This document shows positions 43,840-53,417 of a stretch of 64,000 bases of DNA, piece by piece. Origin of the DNA: UBA7236 sp044227505. Lineage in GTDB: Bacteria > Bacteroidota > Bacteroidia > Chitinophagales > BACL12. Under the pieces are notes generated by a model that saw only the letters and a list, made by a program, of their open reading frames with translations, made no database searches and was not told the origin of the DNA. The stretch is from the NCBI GenBank assembly GCA_044227505.1, contig JBGAWP010000001.1:87922-151921 (forward strand). Direction: 5' to 3'. Numbering within the stretch: the stretch's first letter is position 1; each line of letters starts with the position of its first letter. Both the position numbers and the translations under genes were made by a program.

Positions 43840-46062
43840 TTACCAATTTATTTTTCTGTGTTTTATTGCTGAGAGATGTTCCATTTTTTTATTATTTCTG
43901 AGTTGTCTTGATGTATTCGTAAAATATTGGTGTTGTTCTAAAAACACTTCCTGAAGTTTATTCCAGGTTTCAGGGGTAAATTTATCGTTTTCATATTCCA
44001 ATTCTTCCCGCAATTTTTCTGCTGTTGCGTAATAATCTTCTCTGCCCAAATAATCAAGGTCTGCATCACAAATGATCTGCTCTAATTTATTGGTTGGAGT
44101 TTGTGGTATTCGGGTTGACATGATCATGTGCAATATTACATCAATCTCATTCGGTAAATATCCAAACTCAGGCAACACCTTTTCAGCGATGGTGCAACTT
44201 GATTTTTCATGTTCGATGCTACTTATCGTAAACCCGATGTCATGAAACAACACGGCCACTTTCAACAATTCCATATCTTTTGCATTAATTAATTCCATGC
44301 GGCCAATTAATTCAGCAGATTGTAATACATCAATAATATGTTCTGCACTGTGATATTTAAGGTAGGGTGCTAATTCGTTTTTTTGTTTTTGTAGTATAAA
44401 TTGTTTTAAATGTTCGTATCTCTCCGGTTTGTTAATGGTTTGTATATTCGAAATCACTTTTTTTTTCAATTCCTCTTGTGTAAATGGTTTATACATATAA
44501 TCGTTCATGCCTGCATTCATACATTCGTCAATGCGCTCTTTCGAAACTGACGCGGTCATAGCACAAATGGGAACACTGTTTTTAGGATGATCTAATTCTT
44601 TCCGAATAAACTTTGTTATTTCAAAGCCATCAATATCCGGTAAACGAATATCCATCAGTATTATATTATACATATTTGATGATGCCAATGCTATAGCCGT
44701 TTTTCCATTTTCTGCAAGATCAACCTTGCAACCGGGAAATAATACTTCCAGAGTGTCTTGTGCCACCATCTGATTAAATAAATTATCTTCCACCAATAAG
44801 ATCTGTAACTGCGATAATTTTGAATCACTTGATGGAGCTTCCGGTAATTCGATCTTTGGAGCTTCTGAAATTTCCAAGGGAATGGAAAAATAAAAAGTAG
44901 AGCCTTTTCCAACAGTGCTTTTTACCTGAAGTTTTCCATCATATAATTCTACCAATTGTTTAGATATACTCAATCCTAATCCGGTACCGCCATATTTTCT
45001 TGTGGTATCTGCGGAAGCCTGCCCAAAGGATTCGAATATTTTTACCAATTTATCTTCGGGAATTCCAATACCGGAATCTTCAACGCTAAAATGAATTTTT
45101 GCCATTCTTCCACTTGTGTTTTCCAACTTTGCAGCAATTGTGACAGCTCCCGAATCTGTAAACTTGATCGCGTTTCCGGTGAGGTTGATCAAAATTTGTG
45201 TAAGTCTCGTCTCATCGCCAACAACAAATTCCGGAACATTTTCTTGTATATCTAATTTTAATGCAATTCCTTTTTCTATCGCTTTTATTTCAAGAATGGT
45301 CTTTATATTTTCCAATGTTTGGTGAAGGGAAAAGGGGACCATCTCTAATTCCATTTTTCCGGCTTCAATTTTAGAGAGGTCTAAAATATCATTTATGATC
45401 ACAATAAGATTATCGCCACTTTTTTTTATTACCTGTAAATATTTTTCTTGTTGTTTGTTTAAAGGAGATTGAACAAGCAAATTGGTAAGTCCTACAATTG
45501 CGTTCATAGGAGTTCTTATTTCGTGACTCATATTCGCAAGAAACTGATCGCGGAATTGTTGCGTATGATTCAATTCTGTTAACGTGTTTTGTAATTCAGC
45601 CGTTCGTTCCTCAACAAGTATTTTTAACTGTTCGGTGCGTGACCGCGCTTCTGCTAGAGCTGCATCATTCGAATTGCGCAATCTATTAATAGTTTGGGAA
45701 AACAGGTTTTGAATAATTTGAGGATAATTTTTGATCATGCGAAAAAAATCATCCTTTAAAACAATAAATACTTCCGTTTCTTCCAATGTGATGCTTGATG
45801 CAGTTGCAGGGGTGCCGGCTATAAAACTTTCACCGATTATGGTAGCCGGGCCTAATTGTGCTAGTAAAATATCCTCATTATAGATCCCGACAATTCCGGT
45901 ATGTATGATAAATAATCCTGTAGATTGTTTATCTTTTTCAATGAGTATTTCACCCTTTTTATAATTATGCAGTGTAATTCCCGCCATGCAATCTGCCAAC
46001 GCATTATTATCCAGCCCGTTAAACATTCCACATTGAATAAAAGTAGTTTCTTTTGTGGTCAT
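43840..46062 (-). CDS. Hybrid histidine kinase: cNMP-binding, HisKA, HATPase, receiver and HD domains
   Basis: 740 residues, no membrane segment. A cyclic-nucleotide-binding fold (about 10-125) is followed by a coiled coil (130-170), HisKA with His180 (SHEIRTPMNA), HATPase with Asn297, DSGIGIP and GGTGLGLSI, a receiver with Asp471 (LMDIRLPDIDG), and a C-terminal HD-type phosphohydrolase domain (FHDIGF, 606-611, plus DADLDYLG). In the phosphate-binding cassette GESFIAGTPATASSI the usual Arg is replaced, so cNMP binding may be altered. The gene directly follows an adenylate cyclase gene (72 bases), which suggests a cAMP-linked relay. Confidence 0.9.
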   Translation of the reverse strand: MTTKETTFIQCGMFNGLDNNALADCMAGITLHNYKKGEILIEKDKQSTGLFIIHTGIVGIYNEDILLAQLGPATIIGESFIAGTPATASSITLEETEVFIVLKDDFFRMIKNYPQIIQNLFSQTINRLRNSNDAALAEARSRTEQLKILVEERTAELQNTLTELNHTQQFRDQFLANMSHEIRTPMNAIVGLTNLLVQSPLNKQQEKYLQVIKKSGDNLIVIINDILDLSKIEAGKMELEMVPFSLHQTLENIKTILEIKAIEKGIALKLDIQENVPEFVVGDETRLTQILINLTGNAIKFTDSGAVTIAAKLENTSGRMAKIHFSVEDSGIGIPEDKLVKIFESFGQASADTTRKYGGTGLGLSISKQLVELYDGKLQVKSTVGKGSTFYFSIPLEISEAPKIELPEAPSSDSKLSQLQILLVEDNLFNQMVAQDTLEVLFPGCKVDLAENGKTAIALASSNMYNIILMDIRLPDIDGFEITKFIRKELDHPKNSVPICAMTASVSKERIDECMNAGMNDYMYKPFTQEELKKKVISNIQTINKPERYEHLKQFILQKQKNELAPYLKYHSAEHIIDVLQSAELIGRMELINAKDMELLKVAVLFHDIGFTISSIEHEKSSCTIAEKVLPEFGYLPNEIDVILHMIMSTRIPQTPTNKLEQIICDADLDYLGREDYYATAEKLREELEYENDKFTPETWNKLQEVFLEQHQYFTNTSRQLRNNKKMEHLSAIKHRKINW

Positions 46063-46134
46063 ATTTTTAAATTATTTTTTATAAATTGTATTCACTTCCT
46101 ATAAGGATCGAGAAAATAGGTTAATGCATTTTAA

Positions 46135-48024
46135 CTATTTGATTTGTTCGACAAAATACATATCTATCTCCCCTTTGTTTTTGGCTTGTATTTTTCCCCT
46201 GTGTACACACTTGAATTTATCTTTTACTAATAAATAAGTGCTACCACTGATATTGATCTTGCCTGTTTCTCCTGCGCTTTCCATGCGAGAGGCAATATTT
46301 ACAGTATCACCCCAAATATCATAAGCAAATTTTTTAACACCCACAATTCCTGCAACTACCGGTCCGGTATGAATGCCGATGCGAATTTCGAATACTTCTT
46401 TGTTGTTTTCTTTTTGTTTCAGGGAATATTGTTGCATATATTCCTGAATTTCAATTGCTGCTTTCACAACGTCTGATGCGTTTGTGGTGTTTGCAACGGG
46501 TAATCCACCGGCACACATATAACTGTCGCCAATCGTTTTAATTTTTTCAATATTATGTTTGCTTATAATGCCATCAAAGGCTTTAAAACAGGTATCTATT
46601 TCAGCAACTAATTCAGCTGGGGTCAGTTTTTCGGAAATACCGGTAAAATCTTTAAAATCTGTAAACATTACAGTTACGTCATCAAATTGTTTTGCTTCAG
46701 CACTTCCCTTGGTTTTAAGTTCTTCAGCAACTTCTTCAGGCAGAATATTTAACAATAATTCATCACTTCGCAGTTTTTCTTTTTCAATGATTATTTTTTG
46801 ATGTTGGGTCAGGCGCCACCTGTTATACATAAAACCTGAAAAAACAAAAACCAGTATCAATCCACTGATAAAAAAAGTATTATCCCTGCTGCGCATTTTC
46901 TTCTCATCGGTTAGCCTTACTTCCGCAAGCTGCTTTTGAAAGGTAATGGAGTCTTCTCTTTTTCCGTATTCATAATCCATTTCTCTGCGTGTAGCTTCAT
47001 TATATTTTTCTACATCATAAACACTGTCGCGCACAACTATATATTCTTTATAGATCTTTAATGCTTCTTTTGGATTACCTGAAAGGTTATATGCTTCTGA
47101 AAGCACTTCACCAAATGCAAGATAATATTCTGTTTGTTTTAATTCCTTCGCATTTTCAACTGTTGTTTTTAAATATTCCAATGCTTTTTTTAAGTTCGCT
47201 GCTTTACCTGAGGGAATTAACGAATCACGTTTAGTAACAGTTTTGCTTTTATAAATATCGAGATAGGTTTCCCCGATATTACCCATATTTCTGGTTACCC
47301 CATTTTTATTTCCAAGCGCTTTCTCTTTTCTGAGTGCATTAAAATAATACACCATTGCTTCCGCGTAATTTCCCTGTTCTGCGTAAAAATTTGCAATATT
47401 CCCCAACATTCTGGCAATTCCCGGTTCATTATTAATTGCTTCGTATTGGTGTAATGCCTTGAGATCATATTCTATTACCTTTTCAAAATTGTCCATGGAA
47501 TAATAAACATTGGCAATATTTCCGAATAAAGCAGCAATGCCTTCCTTATTATTTAATTCTTCATATAATTTGAGAGAGCGCATATCATATTCTAATGCCT
47601 TTTCCTGATTATCCGAATTATGATGCACTATGGCTATGTTTCTGAGTAACATTGCCTGATGTGGTTTGTCATGTAATTTTTCATAGATCTCTAAAGCCCT
47701 ATATTCGAATTCTAAAGCTTTTGCATATTCCGACCTGTTGGCGTAGTTGGCGCCGATAGAATAAGATGCTGCTGCAATTCCACGTTCCCATTTCAATTTT
47801 TCGGCGAGTTCGAGTGCCTGTTTACCGTATTTTAACCCTTCATCAGGATTGATGTAAGGATAGTTATAGGAAATAGCACTCAAAATATTAACCTTATTGG
47901 TATCCTCTTTTGACTTTGGCAATACCAGTAAAAGTGAATCAATAACAGGCTGTCCACGAATTTGAGTAAATGCTTTTAAATAGGGAATTAACAAAAAAGT
48001 AAAAAGCAGAATAGATTTTTTCAT
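46135..48024 (-). CDS. TPR-containing class III adenylate cyclase
   Basis: 629 residues. Signal peptide (1-20), six or so extracytoplasmic TPR units with the IANxYxxxGNY pattern (about 45-330), one membrane helix (383-400), a short coiled coil, and a cytoplasmic cyclase domain (about 445-629). Metal Asp456 (FTDFKDF) and Asp500 (TIGDSYM), ATP-selecting Lys496 and Asp569 (YDIWGDTVN), and transition-state Asn576 and Arg580 (NIASRM) are all present, so it should make cAMP. The TPR part probably senses a periplasmic partner. It lies between a receiver gene and a cNMP-domain hybrid kinase. Confidence 0.92.
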   Translation of the reverse strand: MKKSILLFTFLLIPYLKAFTQIRGQPVIDSLLLVLPKSKEDTNKVNILSAISYNYPYINPDEGLKYGKQALELAEKLKWERGIAAASYSIGANYANRSEYAKALEFEYRALEIYEKLHDKPHQAMLLRNIAIVHHNSDNQEKALEYDMRSLKLYEELNNKEGIAALFGNIANVYYSMDNFEKVIEYDLKALHQYEAINNEPGIARMLGNIANFYAEQGNYAEAMVYYFNALRKEKALGNKNGVTRNMGNIGETYLDIYKSKTVTKRDSLIPSGKAANLKKALEYLKTTVENAKELKQTEYYLAFGEVLSEAYNLSGNPKEALKIYKEYIVVRDSVYDVEKYNEATRREMDYEYGKREDSITFQKQLAEVRLTDEKKMRSRDNTFFISGLILVFVFSGFMYNRWRLTQHQKIIIEKEKLRSDELLLNILPEEVAEELKTKGSAEAKQFDDVTVMFTDFKDFTGISEKLTPAELVAEIDTCFKAFDGIISKHNIEKIKTIGDSYMCAGGLPVANTTNASDVVKAAIEIQEYMQQYSLKQKENNKEVFEIRIGIHTGPVVAGIVGVKKFAYDIWGDTVNIASRMESAGETGKINISGSTYLLVKDKFKCVHRGKIQAKNKGEIDMYFVEQIK

Positions 48025-48135
48025 ATAACATATTTGCTTTATGTGGATTCAAATATATTTTTTGTCAGGTACATATTTTGAATTAATTCCCCTGATAGTT
48101 CAATTCATATTATATTTTAATATTTGAAAAATAAT

Positions 48136-48522
48136 TCAAATAGATGGCATAGCATCTATCATCTCTTCAATTTTTTGAAAAGAATCAGTATCTTTAATTA
48201 CGTACTGTTCGGCTCCTTTTTGTATGGTTTGTAGTGCAATTCCATATCTTTCCTGACTGGAAAGCATGATCACATGAATATGTTTATCTTGTTTTCTTAT
48301 ACTAGTTAAGATTTCCATTCCATTGGCTGCGTCCTTTTGAATTGTGTTTAAATAATAATCAAGAATAATAATGTCAGGATGTTCCGATAGGCTTGTAAGA
48401 CATTCTTCACCGGTGTGAAAGACACGAATTTTATGAGGAGTTTTTCTTGTGAGATAATCGCTTAATGCTTCAGTTAACATAATATCGTCATCAACGATAA
48501 ATATTTTTTTTGGCTGCTGCAT
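48136..48522 (-). CDS. Stand-alone response regulator receiver
   Basis: 128 residues, a CheY-like receiver alone. Acid pocket DDD (11-13, IFIVDDDIM), phosphoacceptor Asp in IIILDYYLN, Ser in IMLSSQ and Lys in YVIKDTD. There is no output domain. It is 111 bases upstream of the TPR cyclase and two genes from a hybrid kinase, so it is a candidate relay element of that module. Confidence 0.88.
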   Translation of the reverse strand: MQQPKKIFIVDDDIMLTEALSDYLTRKTPHKIRVFHTGEECLTSLSEHPDIIILDYYLNTIQKDAANGMEILTSIRKQDKHIHVIMLSSQERYGIALQTIQKGAEQYVIKDTDSFQKIEEMIDAMPSI

Positions 48523-48613
48523 GGTTGTGTGATTTGATGGTAAATATAATGATGTTTTTCAAGAAATCAAACAAGTTATATCTGAAGTGTGATCTGCTAC
48601 AGGAAGGGCAGTC

Positions 48614-49067
48614 TTAATCTTCTTTCAGCAGTTTTTCGAAACAAATACTATTCGCAATATGCTTGTATTGACCGAAATTAGGAATAGATTGGTAATGGTT
48701 TTTTTGATATAATCTTATTGCCTCCGGTTGGTTTTTGCCGGTTTCTAATACACACCTTTTACAATTAAGTTCCAGGCACCAGGTCTCTAATGCGTTTAAA
48801 AGTAAAGATGCAATGCCTTGCCCGCGTTTGTTTAGAGGAACATACATTCTTTTAATTTCCATTGTGCCGGTATCAAAAGGTTTTATAGCTCCGCAGCCAA
48901 TGGCAATATTATTTTCATAGGCAACAACAACATTTTTTAACGCCACAATTTTATTGCGCATAAAAGCTATGATCGTCTCCGTCGCGTATTGCTAATTCTT
49001 TGTCTAATTCTTTTACAAGCAGTTGGAAATCTGTATTTTCTGAACTCGTTCGCAATATGGAGATCAT
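48614..49067 (-). pseudogene. Frameshifted GNAT N-acetyltransferase
   Basis: ATG 49067 opens a frame of 38 codons (MISILRTSSENTDFQLLVKE then LDKELAIRDGDDHSFYAQ) that stops at 48951. The rest of the gene continues from 48961 in another frame (NKIVALKNVVVAYENNIAIG ... RGQGIASLLLNALE) to 48614. Joined, they give a normal-length small GNAT with the acetyl-CoA loop RGQGIA. The junction lies at CAATAAA, consistent with a 5-base deletion between CAAT direct repeats. It is either a real pseudogene or an assembly error. Confidence 0.8.
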
Positions 49068-49100
49068 TTTCAAAAAAATTTAATTCTTAGGAATCTGGTA

Positions 49101-49448
49101 TTATTTAAGTGTCATTAAATAACCTGTAAGTTGTTTAATTTTATCTCCTTCAAAATGAAACACATCACAAAACATGGCATCCATCATTGGACCATTTTTT
49201 ACTTTGAATTTAACATTTCCTTCAGCTACTATAATATTGTCTTCCTCCACCATTCTTAACAATGTAATGGTTGGTCTGCCTTCAAATGCATCATTTTCTA
49301 TTTCTTTGTCGAAGGCTTCCTTACCCACATGTGAAAATAAGCCGTGCATCTCCCAAATTACATCATCGGTGAGGCAGGATAATATTTTTGTATGGTCACC
49401 TTCATTAAAGCCTTCCATATATTTTTCAATTACCTTTTTATTGCTCAT
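49101..49448 (-). CDS. NTF2-like / SnoaL-like protein
   Basis: 115 residues. MSNKKVIEKYMEGFNEGDHTK, then LTDDVIWEMHG, then GKEAFDKEI is the alpha-plus-beta cone fold of SnoaL-like proteins, with a C-terminal VFHFEGDKIKQLTGY strand pair. No signal peptide. Members are isomerases, hydrolases or ligand binders, so the activity is not predictable. It is 19 or more bases from its minus-strand neighbours. Confidence 0.8.
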   Translation of the reverse strand: MSNKKVIEKYMEGFNEGDHTKILSCLTDDVIWEMHGLFSHVGKEAFDKEIENDAFEGRPTITLLRMVEEDNIIVAEGNVKFKVKNGPMMDAMFCDVFHFEGDKIKQLTGYLMTLK

Positions 49449-49469
49449 AATTTCAATATTTTTAAAAAA

Positions 49470-49829
49470 TTAATTAAGACTCTCCCCAAATGTGAGTAAA
49501 TTATTATCCGGATCAAGTAAAGAAAATTCTTTTTGCATCCAGTGCTTCATTTCCAAGTGACCGGCTTCCGGTATGTTAATTTTTTTGTCGAGGGCCAATT
49601 GATACCATTTTTCGATATCGTTCGTTCTGATATATACCTGTCCGTAATTTTCAAGGGGATCAAGCTCCTTATACTCGAAAAAATGAATTTGAATGTTATC
49701 CTTTTGAACCATTAAATATCCATCAAAATCAGCACTGCCAAACTCCTGAAATCCCAATTTGTTTAAATAGAAGTCTCTCGTAATGGCTTTATCCCGCATG
49801 GGGAGTTTTGGATTGATTGATGTGAGCAT
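49470..49829 (-). CDS. VOC family protein (glyoxalase/bleomycin resistance fold)
   Basis: 119 residues from ATG 49829; the frame is open to 49910, but MLTSINPKLPMRDKAITRDF is the usual VOC start. Paired beta-alpha-beta-beta-beta modules are visible: DFYLNKLGFQEFG, IQIHFFEY, QVYIRTNDIEKWY, KEFSLLDPDNNLLTFGE. The metal-type positions His (IHFFEY) and Glu (TFGE) are present, as in bleomycin-resistance-like members. The ligand is unknown. Confidence 0.82.
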   Translation of the reverse strand: MLTSINPKLPMRDKAITRDFYLNKLGFQEFGSADFDGYLMVQKDNIQIHFFEYKELDPLENYGQVYIRTNDIEKWYQLALDKKINIPEAGHLEMKHWMQKEFSLLDPDNNLLTFGESLN

Positions 49830-49930
49830 ATTTTTTAGAGGTTTAAAGATTTTAAACTCAAAAATAATGGTTAATTGTCGCTTTCGAAATCTGGTTTGAG
49901 TATAATTCAAAATATTTTCAATTTTTATGC

Positions 49931-50929
49931 TTATTCCGCTCCTGGCATAAAGTCTGTAAATATTAACTCACCGTCTTTCAATTCATAGATCACACAATCA
50001 CTTCGTTCCGAATTGTCAAATTTTTGAGTGCAAACCCTGCGTCTTACTATTGTCAGTTTCCCTTCTAGATATTCGTATGTATCAATTTGTTGTGTAAGGT
50101 TATTAATTCTCGTGCTGATCGTTCCGGTGAACATGTTATTATTCCAATCAAAAAAACCACTTTGCATGTTGCTTAACAGGGTATCTAACTCATAGGAATT
50201 ATTAATTTTATTAAAAAGAAAATAATTCCATTCAATATTATTTTCGATTGATTGAATGCGAAAATCTTCATTTCCATCAAAATTATAGTCTCCAAACTCC
50301 TTTTTGAGTTTTGGCTTTGGAAGTTCTTTATTGGGATTTTCGATATTGGTCAACCTTCCGAGTTCATTTAGAAAGTATAACTCCTGCACTATAATTGGTT
50401 TATAAAGGCTTTGTTGAAACCTGATCAAAGTGTCGAAGTGTTTGCCTTTGAAAGTGTAGGTTGTTTCATTGTAGCCATCGTAAAATATTCCGGAACATAT
50501 ATTTGAACTTGTATCTCGCGTAAATTCTCCAATGCTGCTAAGTAAGTTCTCCTGATAAAAAATTGTTCTTTTATCTACATCCACTGCCGACAAAATATAG
50601 GTAAATGTTTGGTTGTGATTTGTAAACCTGATGTCGGCAATTCCGTCAAAATTGATATGAAGCAATTCGAAACTATCCTGTTGAAATTTTGTTTCCTGCA
50701 ACTTGTTTCCATATATTATTTGTTCATGAACAGCTCTATTGTCTTTCAAGTCGTATATCCTTAATCTTTTTGCATAACTTCCTTTTTCCTGTGGTATTGG
50801 AATACCTCCGGGATCAATTGACAGTTCATATTTAAAGCCGGAATCATATTTTGTAACAAGTTGGGCCTGAGTTAATCCAACATTTACTAAGATACTCCAA
50901 ATAATAAAAAATATTGACCTTGCTCGCAT
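49931..50929 (-). CDS. Hypothetical exported protein
   Basis: 332 residues from ATG 50929, which gives a clean signal peptide (MRARSIFFIIWSILVNVGLT then QAQ); an upstream ATG at 51007 adds a hydrophilic lead. The mature part contains repeated FDGIADIRFTN and YNFDGNEDFRIQ segments, the Asp-rich FG-GAP-like or XAC2610-like motif of proteins that fold into beta sheets around Asp loops. No enzyme motif was seen. Confidence 0.6.
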   Translation of the reverse strand: MRARSIFFIIWSILVNVGLTQAQLVTKYDSGFKYELSIDPGGIPIPQEKGSYAKRLRIYDLKDNRAVHEQIIYGNKLQETKFQQDSFELLHINFDGIADIRFTNHNQTFTYILSAVDVDKRTIFYQENLLSSIGEFTRDTSSNICSGIFYDGYNETTYTFKGKHFDTLIRFQQSLYKPIIVQELYFLNELGRLTNIENPNKELPKPKLKKEFGDYNFDGNEDFRIQSIENNIEWNYFLFNKINNSYELDTLLSNMQSGFFDWNNNMFTGTISTRINNLTQQIDTYEYLEGKLTIVRRRVCTQKFDNSERSDCVIYELKDGELIFTDFMPGAE

Positions 50930-51079
50930 TCTGTTTGATTTTTTAAATGGAGATGCCGATAGGTCTAAAATTGCATAATTAATTTTTTTGGTTTCATTGT
51001 AAAACATAATTGAATTTCAGCGTCCACAATCAATTTCCACCGCAGTATTTTCGCTTTCTTTATGATTAATTTACATATA

Positions 51080-51253
51080 TTATTTATTATGTTTAAAGAA
51101 AAATAAAATGGTGATCAGCAAATTAATAATAAGTGTAACTATATTAAATACTCTGGCAAAAGGTGGCGCACCTGCAGGCCATAACTGACCCAAAAGAACA
51201 ATAGAGTTAGTGATGATAATGAATAGTAAAATTAATTTGTTTGTCCTGTTCAT
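51080..51253 (-). CDS. Small two-helix membrane protein (57 residues)
   Basis: Minus-strand ATG 51253 to TAA 51080 encodes 57 residues: MNRTNKLILLFIIITNSIVL (first helix), a short GQLWPAGAPPFARVFN loop, then a second helix IVTLIINLLITILFFF and the tail KHNK. The positive ends (NRTNK and KHNK) favour both termini in the cytoplasm. It fills the gap between two genes of the same strand and is 21 bases downstream of the DUF4760-like gene, so they may be cotranscribed. The family is unknown. Confidence 0.6.
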   Translation of the reverse strand: MNRTNKLILLFIIITNSIVLLGQLWPAGAPPFARVFNIVTLIINLLITILFFFKHNK

Positions 51254-51274
51254 GATATTATTGTTTACAGTGTT

Positions 51275-51778
51275 TTATTCCTCCCAATCGCGATATGCCA
51301 GAAATGCTGGTATTGCTGGAGTTTTGGATTCTCGTTTTTCTAATTGTTCATATAACCATTGATACCATTCGTAATATGTTTGTCGGTTTCCCTGATCTCG
51401 CATTTCAGTAAGGTAATTTTTTAGTTTTCTTCCGGAAAGAATAATAATCCCGCTGAAAAAATCTTCTACCAATTGAATCTCCACATCGCGGCGATAGATC
51501 AAGATCCCTAAACTTTCGAAGGTGCCGAATAAGGTGAGAATACTCGGAAGTTTATCTCCTAATTTGTCTTCAATTTCTTTTTTAGTTAATCCTTCCGGAA
51601 GGTCAAACACGATATCAACTGCTGCAAGAAAACCCGGAGTTCGAAAAGATTGTAACATTTGTAAGGCCGATTCTCTGGAGCGTTGTTTACTAAGATGACG
51701 AAGTTGTAAAACGGCAAAGATACCTCCGGCAAAAATTGTGGAGGTGGAGATCAGGCTTAAAATTATAGGCAATTCCAT
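51275..51778 (-). CDS. DUF4760-like single-pass membrane protein
   Basis: 167 residues. One N-terminal helix (LPIILSLISTSTIFAGGIFAV) is followed by a Arg/Gln-rich junction (LRHLSKQRSRESALQML) and a soluble helical domain, the layout of DUF4760 proteins. LGILIYRRDVEIQLVEDFFSG fits the family core. The function of the family is unknown. It lies 86 bases downstream of the DUF6891 gene. Confidence 0.6.
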   Translation of the reverse strand: MELPIILSLISTSTIFAGGIFAVLQLRHLSKQRSRESALQMLQSFRTPGFLAAVDIVFDLPEGLTKKEIEDKLGDKLPSILTLFGTFESLGILIYRRDVEIQLVEDFFSGIIILSGRKLKNYLTEMRDQGNRQTYYEWYQWLYEQLEKRESKTPAIPAFLAYRDWEE

Positions 51779-51864
51779 TGGAAATGGATTTAATATAAAG
51801 CCAAATATAAGTATTCAAAATTTGATTTGTTTTAATTGTATGTTGATATCTGGCTCAGAGTCTT

Positions 51865-52524
51865 TTACCAGAATTTCCAAAAAGGTTTTTTATTGTATTT
51901 TAAATTTGATAGAATATTAATTACCCGTTCTCCACCCCAATCCTGATCGTCAGGTATTTTTTTCCAATCAATGTTTAAGATTTCTATTCGTTTATTTACA
52001 GTTCCAGGCCAATTTACCTCGAAACCATTTTCTTTTAGTTTCTCTACAATTTTATTTGCTACGATAAGAGCCTCCATATCATTCTCGTTCGCACTGTCAA
52101 ATCCTAAAAATAAATTTTTCAGTGTTGGATCAATTGCATGTTCCAGGTCCTGGCTATGATAATAACAAAAACCCAATGCTTTAATTCCCAGTTCATCTAG
52201 CTGTTCAATTGTTTCCATACAATCCTCTTCGCCATCACTTTTTGTAAATCCCGCGAAATGATGGCAAACTATTTTTTCTTTTATAAGCTCATCAAATGCT
52301 TTTGCAAGTCTTTCAAAATCAGTGGGATGGGTCCACGTTCGGCCTTCGGATAGATGTCCTGAATATTTCTCCGAAATTGTTTGTATTAACCAATTTTCAT
52401 CGAAATCGGCTACTTCATAAAACATTTCACGAATACTATCAAAAAGTTCGGATTCATTTTCAAAACCAAACTTTATATCAAGTTCAAGTTGTTCAAGTGC
52501 TTCTTGTTTTATTTTTTCTGTCAT
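51865..52524 (-). CDS. DUF6891-like cytoplasmic protein
   Basis: 219 residues, acidic, no signal. The central IVCHHFAGFTKSDGEEDCME and GIKALGFCYYHSQDLEHAID segments followed by LGFDSAN resemble the DUF6891 family. The function is unknown. It is in line with neighbouring minus-strand genes but separated by 21 bases from a lipoprotein gene upstream. Confidence 0.6.
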   Translation of the reverse strand: MTEKIKQEALEQLELDIKFGFENESELFDSIREMFYEVADFDENWLIQTISEKYSGHLSEGRTWTHPTDFERLAKAFDELIKEKIVCHHFAGFTKSDGEEDCMETIEQLDELGIKALGFCYYHSQDLEHAIDPTLKNLFLGFDSANENDMEALIVANKIVEKLKENGFEVNWPGTVNKRIEILNIDWKKIPDDQDWGGERVINILSNLKYNKKPFWKFW

Positions 52525-52545
52525 TGATGTTTCAGATTGGTTTGT

Positions 52546-53331
52546 TTAATATTGTCTACCACTTTTACCCGGGTCTTTCAGATCTATCCAATATATATGT
52601 ATAGGTTCCGAATCCTCTAATTGTCCATTTTGATTCTCATCCAATTTGGCAAACACATACATAAAATCATTTTCCTGGTCATATTCAGATTTTAAAACGG
52701 AATAATTTTCAGGAACAAGTGCTTTTTGTTTATCGCCATTGATGTCGAATAAAAAAAGTCTTCTCAGGTCTTTCAAATTTATAAATCCATCTTTATTTGT
52801 ATCCTCATTATAAACGGAAATCATAAAGTAATTTCTACTAACAGGTTTAAAATTTAAAGTGTCTTTGGAATAGGCAGGGAAATAAAAAGTTTTAATTAAA
52901 ACGGGATTCTCAAAGAAGTTTTTTTGTTTGTTTGTCGCGATATCATAATGGGAAATGTTCACCATATTGTAGCCATATACGGCACTTAAACCCGGCATGA
53001 AATTGTAATTCCATTCGTTACCTATGGTATTCACTATTTCGGTGTAATTTCCGTAGTAACTATTAGAGCCAATAAAAGTTGCTTTTCTTTCCTTATTAAA
53101 ATTCACTTTGTATATGGTGGTGACACGAATATTTGGATCGCTGGTCAATAGTACATTACTTGGTCTGGTATCAAATTTCAGAGAGTCCTGATTGATCCAG
53201 GTAGCTCTGTCTTCTTCGGTAGCTTCTGAGGTAGGACTAACCTGGAAGCCCTTTTCTTCAAGATGATCTTCTTTGCATCCTGTTGTGATCAAAATGAGTG
53301 TGGAAATAATAATCGCATGAATAGTTTTCAT
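52546..53331 (-). CDS. Lipoprotein with EF-hand-like Asp loops
   Basis: 261 residues. Lipobox ITTGC (Cys19). The C-terminal third has two calcium-type loops, DTNKDGFINLKDL and DENQNGQLEDSE, as in dockerin or EF-hand repeats, with FDINGDKQ between them. Probably an outer-membrane or periplasmic lipoprotein. No enzyme motif was seen. Confidence 0.65.
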   Translation of the reverse strand: MKTIHAIIISTLILITTGCKEDHLEEKGFQVSPTSEATEEDRATWINQDSLKFDTRPSNVLLTSDPNIRVTTIYKVNFNKERKATFIGSNSYYGNYTEIVNTIGNEWNYNFMPGLSAVYGYNMVNISHYDIATNKQKNFFENPVLIKTFYFPAYSKDTLNFKPVSRNYFMISVYNEDTNKDGFINLKDLRRLFLFDINGDKQKALVPENYSVLKSEYDQENDFMYVFAKLDENQNGQLEDSEPIHIYWIDLKDPGKSGRQY

Positions 53332-53417
53332 TTTTGATATTTAGGTAAATTTTAAGTTTTGGTTTGCTTTCAACGTTTTTTATTCTACAACTTGTAAAAT
53401 TATCAGCTAATTTATAA

